Source: Stictocephala bisonia | Lineage: Eukaryota > Arthropoda > Insecta > Hemiptera > Membracidae | Direction: 5' to 3' | Length of the DNA: 64,000 bases | Assembly: GCA_035578905.1 (NCBI GenBank) | Contig: JAQJVL010000059.1 | Location: 1,953,636-2,017,635 of the forward strand | Shown: positions 59,431-64,000 of the stretch, piece by piece | How positions within the stretch are numbered: the first letter of the stretch is position 1 | Layout of the letters: the number at the start of each line of letters is the position of its first letter | Notes under the pieces: generated by a model | The model's input: only the letters and a program-made list of their open reading frames with translations | Told to the model about the DNA's origin: nothing | Database searches by the model: none | Position numbers and translations under genes: made by a program

Positions 59431-60990
59431 TAACGCTTCCCCACAACAAATTCCTAATATGGGCCTATTCCCTTGTTACAAGTTTTTATAGGGCATTAAT
59501 GAAAATAAAATTGTAAAAAAAGCAATCAACTGTCATTTCTACAAAATTAACTAAAGTCAAGTTATCACAGATCTTAATAAAGCTATTTCTATATCATTGT
59601 AGAGAAATATGCCAATGGGACTAAACCTAGTTAAAGATGTAGGTTTTAAAAACCTATCATTGAAGAGATAGGCTAATGCTCTACTTGGAGAATTTGTTCA
59701 TGAATATCAGTGATTTTTGTCACGTGAGAAATAAATTAATTCAACTGAAGATGCCAAATTGGGCTGATATTATCCAATCCAGTCGCCAAGGAATGAGTTA
59801 TAACCTTCCGTTACTGCGAGATTTCCAGACTACAAATTTATATCATAAGCCTATTCCTTTTTTTAAGAATTGTATGATGAAATAAATATTGTAAAAATAG
59901 TTAATCACCTGTCATTTCTAAAAAAAATTGACTAAATCCAAATGATCGCATATCTTTTTGTTTTAATAAAATATGCCAATTTTGCCTAAGTCCAGTTCAA
60001 AATGTTGTCCCACTGACCATTAAAGGGGTAGTCTAAAGCCAAGGTAAATGATTTTTTTATAATAACCAGAATCAGTGAATTATGTTTAAGAAAAATATAT
60101 GCAATTGTTCGGAAGATGCCACATTTGGCTGATGTTATCCATTGATATGTTGGGACCTACCATGTTGCCATTAGGCTTTCCCACAACAAATTCTTATCAT
60201 GGCGTATTCCCTTTTTAAAAGTTTTCGTCGTCCGATCATGAAATTAAAATTGAAAAAAAACCAATCAACTGTCATTTATAATAAATTAATTAAATAAAAA
60301 TTTTCGAAGCTCTTTCCATTTTGACTCAATAAAAATATTACTACATGATTCTAGGTAAAATATGCCAATAGGACTAAGCCTAGTTCGAAATGTAGTTTAA
60401 CCAATCATTGAAGACGTCAGCTAAAGCCACACTAAGTGATAATTTGTCTATAAAAATCAGACATTTTTGTGGTGTGAGAAATAAATCCAACTTAAAGGAA
60501 GATACCCCATTGGCCTGATATTATCTGTTTGTTTCTGCTGGTGACAGTCGGCCTAGAATACGTTAAAATATGTTGAATTCATGTTACAATAAGGTTTCCC
60601 GAACAAAAATTTACTTCATAGGCCTATTCCTTTTTTAAGAGCTGAGTTGGCCATTCTTGAAATTACAATTATAAAATAAGTTAATCAATCAACTATTGTT
60701 TCAACAGTATTAACTATATTCCCTTGTATCACAGATCTTTGCGTTATGACACAATAGAAGTAGTGGTATATGATTATAGGTAAAATTTACCAATAGGCCT
60801 AAGCCTAGTTTAAAATGTAGCTTTTATAACCGATTATTGAAGAAGTAGGCTAAAACCATTAAGTGATTTTTTTCCTATAAGGGTCAATGATTTTTGTCTA
60901 AGAGAAATAAATCCAATTTAATGAAATTGCCACATTGGGCTGATATTATCCACGGAAGTTTTTGCTAGTGACAGTTGGTGAGGAATACAT
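59430..60990 (+). repeat. Diverged tandem repeat, about 4 units of about 390 bp
   Basis: Four successive units share the same order of blocks: CACAACAAATTCYTAATATG, GCCTATTCCCTTTTTTAAG, ATCAACTGTCATTTCTA, ATGCCAATRGGACTAAGCCT, TCATTGAAGARGTAGGCTAA, GTGAGAAATAAATCCAA and GCCACATTGGGCTGATATTA. Units start at about 59430, 59815, 60180 and 60585. Each is diverged, and no frame is conserved across them, so this looks like an old satellite-like amplification and not a gene family. Confidence 0.75.
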
Positions 60991-61353
60991 TAGGACCTAT
61001 TCATGTTCTGGTGATTGTCACTGAGGTCCATCCCACACTGGCAACACAAATAATATCAAACCCAAGGATTAAATATGTTCTTTTCTGGCAAAGAGCGGGT
61101 TGTTGGGCAGTCTTTTATCAAGGTTCGAATAAGATTCACAAAATAAGCAACGCAAATGTCATAAAGACAATTAGTATTCAATGGTGCAATATTTCGCAAG
61201 ACTATATAGCCTACAGGAATATACCTCGAGCTGATAAATAATAGATTAATGCGTCTTCATTGGGATTGTGCGTTGTTTTCAAAGTCGTTAGTGCTCATGG
61301 AAACAAGAGACACAAGTTCTCTTCAAGGAATTTTCTGATCCTTCGACATTCAT

Positions 61354-62860
61354 TTAACCCTTTCAATACTGCAATTTTGTAGAGAGGTTGAGTTTGTACA
61401 AATAGTCTCTATATTGGCAATGTAGTGCCGAAAAATACCAGAGCAAAATTGTCTATTTTATAGTTCTTCTTAAAACAATAGTAACGCACTGTGTATCATA
61501 AATGACACAAATCCTATGTTACCAGCTGGGCCATGTGTGTCATTTATGATGCACATGTTAGATTTCAGTATAGGCCTTGTGTATTAATACTGCACACAGT
61601 TAGCATGCTTTTAGCATTGTACCTTCTTTCCCATGTCCCAGGCCTACTACAAAGCACTGTGAGTTTTGACTCCAGGGTAAAAAATTGATGTTCAAACCAT
61701 GTTTAATTCGAGACATTACAAAAGGTAGACTGTGGTTTAAAAAATGCTTGTGATTATATTGTATCTCTATAAAGGTAAAATATACATATACAATAGAGTA
61801 AATATAATTAAAATATAGCTACAGCAAACATAAAACCATTAGTCTTCAGTTTACGAATATAAAACTAGTGCTTGTTATTGAAGCAAGGACGGCACAAGAA
61901 TGGTTGACCATCACAACTATCACAAATAGTGTGCACTTGCTTAGCCACAGTCTTTCCTGTTCTACCACACGCTTCGTACCACAATTTGCAGCTGCCTATT
62001 TTTTTCTTAGGTGGATTCCCTTGTATTTTTTCGATGAGGTGGTGTAATCCTCTTTGGGGTTGCAGGTCTGGATTTCCGTAAGAGAAGGTAAGTTATGACA
62101 GTTTCTCTGAACATTTTTATGGGCATAGTTTCTTGATCTGAGATCAAATTATAAAAGAAGTGATTATTTACGAGAACCATTCCCCAGATAACTTTTACTA
62201 TAAGTTTTCTGTACCACCTGGTGCATCTACACAGTATTTTTCCGTATGTGGCCATTTGGTCAGGCATGCCTCTAGAAAATTTACCACTGTTGCAAAGGAC
62301 AATATTTTTGGGCTTTGTCACAACCCTGCTGGGTTATGTTGTGATATCAATAGCCTCATTTCAGTGAAAAGTTCACTCAGTTGAGTACGGAAACTTCACG
62401 TTTGTCTTTCCACTTGAGGATCGTTGTGCCTTCCTCAGGTAAATAAAGAATATTTGTCTATTTCCTTTGTCAGAATTTCCCCTTTTTTAGAGATGTTAAT
62501 GCAGCAGGTGGAGGGTATATCCTGCCAGTCCTGAGTGTCCCAACTAGGTGAGTGGAGTGCTCTAAAAGCATAAGAGCTAAAGGCACAGCTAGTGTGTACC
62601 AATTGTCAGTATATAAAACCTGGCAACCAAACTAATAACTGTTGCCAGGTTATATTTTTATACAGATTGATGTAAAGGAAATGTCTTTTTCAAGACTTAT
62701 GATGACCTCAAAAGAGTGAAGATTTTATGTATTTTCGGCTTGACAATGATTACATGAAGTAGTCGAAACTGGTCGCCATCTGACATCTTGGGCCACTTGA
62801 CGGAATTTAAGGTAATATAAACCTCTAATATAATTAGACAGTGGTCCGGAGGCAATACAT
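61354..62860 (-). mobile_element. piggyBac element remnant with TTAA border
   Basis: TTAA at 61354-61357 is followed by CCCTTTCAATACTGC. About 130 bp inside, TGTATCATAAATGACACA (61492) is matched inversely by TGTGTCATTTATGATGCACA (61536), an imperfect dyad. A minus-strand transposase fossil occupies 61865-62840. The other border was not found, so the copy is truncated on its 5' side. Confidence 0.7.
61865..62840 (-). pseudogene. piggyBac transposase fossil
   Basis: Minus-strand frames give ATSFDYFM (about 62790), MPDQMATYGKILCRCTRWYR and KLIVKVIWGMVLVNNHFFYN (62265-62145), TMPIKMFRETVITYLL (about 62120-62075), and finally the Cys-rich tail GSCKLWYEACGRTGK, HTICDSCDGQPFLCRPCF with a stop at 61865. 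WYRKL and the CxxC..C..C tail are typical of piggyBac (PGBD4-like) transposases. Several frameshifts and stops are present. Confidence 0.75.
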
Positions 62861-63279
62861 TATGAAATTAAAATTACTTTCTACTAATCTATTTCAGTTT
62901 TTAATTTTTTTTAAATATCTATATTTTATCATATTTTAATTTAGATTGTTTTAAACATATGCTTTTTCTGTTTACATTTAAACTGACGATGCCTTAACCG
63001 GTGAAAGCGCTTTTTTTAATTAAAATTTGTGGAATAATTTAAAAAATGTGTTCTTTTTTAAACTCCAATTTATTCCATCAAGTATATACAACAGAACATG
63101 AAAAACATCTACAAGAAAGCAGCACGGAAAAACTGTGTACTCTCTACAGAAAACCAAAAACTAAACAGAGGCTATGTACTCAACACATTTGGTTCAACAG
63201 TCAATGCTGTAAGTTAAGTATTTTTCCGAACTATATACAAATAAAAATTAACAGTAAATCTCATTCCTCAAATATGCAC

Positions 63280-64000
63280 TAAAAAAATGAAACAAACTTG
63301 TTTAAAGGAAAAAATTAAATATTGGTATAAGTTAAAAGACAATGTAAGCGTTTATCTCAAAATTAATTGTGGTCTTTTAACGATTAATTTACATTCAATA
63401 CAATTTGATATATTGTTAAGCGATATTTTTGAAATGATCAATGACATAATTTACAACGTATATACCAAACAAGTAAAGAAGATTAAAAAGCTTTCCTCAA
63501 AACAAAATGTACCTTGTCCTTTTTAAGAAAATAATCAAACTTCTGAAACAAATGAAAATACTTGTGATAATCCTTTTGTAGTTAACCTCTCCAAAAATGC
63601 ATTAAATAATGAAGAATTGAGTTAATACTTGCATAAAATAAAGGTATACATTTTTCAATTTCAAAAACACATTTTTCAAATATTGATATTGTCATGCCAA
63701 CAGACATTGCTGCTATCTTTTACCAACTGAACAAAAAGATTACTATCGAGCAATGATCAGACAAACTCTTGAAAATACAAAGAAACCTAAAAGAAACATT
63801 TTGAAACTTGAACTAAATGCTCTAAAATCTCTTTGATCTGATGAATTTATAGTAATTCTTCCAGCAGATAAAAGTAAAATTACGGTCATTTTAGATAAAG
63901 AAGACTATGATGAAAAAGTTAAACAACTAATAAATTCTGGTGAATGTTCCCAAATAAAAAGCTCCTACAACAAAAATTGAAAGAACTATTAAAATTAAAC
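63280..64000 (+). pseudogene. Penelope-like retroelement, N-terminal region
   Basis: Plus-strand frames with stops show FVVNLSKNALNNEELS (about 63577-63625), YYRAMIRQTLENTKKPKR and then DEFIVILPADKSKITVILDK and EDYDEKVKQL (63838-63930). The pair LSxxxLxxxELxxL and ILPADKGxxTVIMDKxDY is found at the start of Penelope-like RT proteins. The RT core would lie beyond the window. A homologous region of another retroelement class cannot be excluded. Confidence 0.55.

Noticed and set aside
1..64000. Bacterial, phage or CRISPR-like systems
   Set aside because: No operon-like gene clusters, Shine-Dalgarno spacing or regularly spaced repeats with unique spacers were seen; the content is eukaryotic throughout.

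Overview
This is AT-rich nuclear DNA from an animal with a large, transposon-filled genome. Short exons sit in long introns with GT..AG borders, there are no operons or prokaryotic gene arrays, and the mobile elements are of animal type (LINE, Ty3/gypsy, Penelope-like, pogo/Tigger, hAT, piggyBac, Merlin). An insect, possibly a hemipteran, is my inference from the element mix; the sequence does not prove it.

The only host gene I recognise is a Myt1-type kinase (PKMYT1, the membrane-associated inhibitory Cdk1 kinase) on the minus strand. Nine exons between 44393 and 4583 join in one uninterrupted frame of 426 residues plus a stop. They encode the glycine loop, VAIK-type Lys, alpha-C Glu, catalytic loop, DFG, PPE motif, the kinase C-lobe, a membrane segment and a C-terminal tail. 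The N-terminal exon(s) lie upstream of 44393 and were not found. Eight of the nine exons have strong support. The last, a 16-base terminal exon, is tentative.

Almost everything else is mobile DNA. 1-1790: a decayed gypsy gag (minus) split by a LINE fragment (plus). 4.8-15.2 kb: Myt1 introns holding a hAT fossil, two TTAA-bounded piggyBac-like elements, a pogo-like element and a small MITE. 15.2-20.35 kb: a stretch distorted by homopolymer runs, probably poor consensus sequence, overlapping a hAT-type element with a perfect 8-bp target duplication. 21.5-24 kb: a 36-bp minisatellite, then three elements nested inside one another. 24.4-29.6 kb: two LINE remnants, the second split by a 2.65-kb Tigger element whose transposase gene is open throughout but has lost its second catalytic Asp. 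32.9-35.6 kb: an unclassified inverted-repeat element with a 5-bp target duplication. 35.9-39.1 kb: a LINE split by a rearranged gypsy element. 39.4-40.45 kb: a Merlin deletion derivative nested in a pogo-like element. 41.6-43.8 kb: a TTAA element with a perfect 61-bp palindrome, then a piggyBac transposase tail present twice. 46.1-48.5 kb: a TA-bounded element built A-A-B-B-A', a possible SINE and a hAT MITE. 49.5-56.4 kb: a minus-strand LINE, a second copy of the first TTAA element, and a 2.68-kb ZBED-like hAT with a broken transposase. 57.3-64 kb: a fold-back element, a diverged long tandem repeat, a piggyBac transposase fossil and a Penelope-like fragment.

The most coherent unexplained pattern is that the five TTAA-bounded elements, which have four different terminal sequences, all carry perfect dyads, mostly GC-rich, close to at least one end. 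No tRNA or rRNA gene, CRISPR array or microbial gene was seen.
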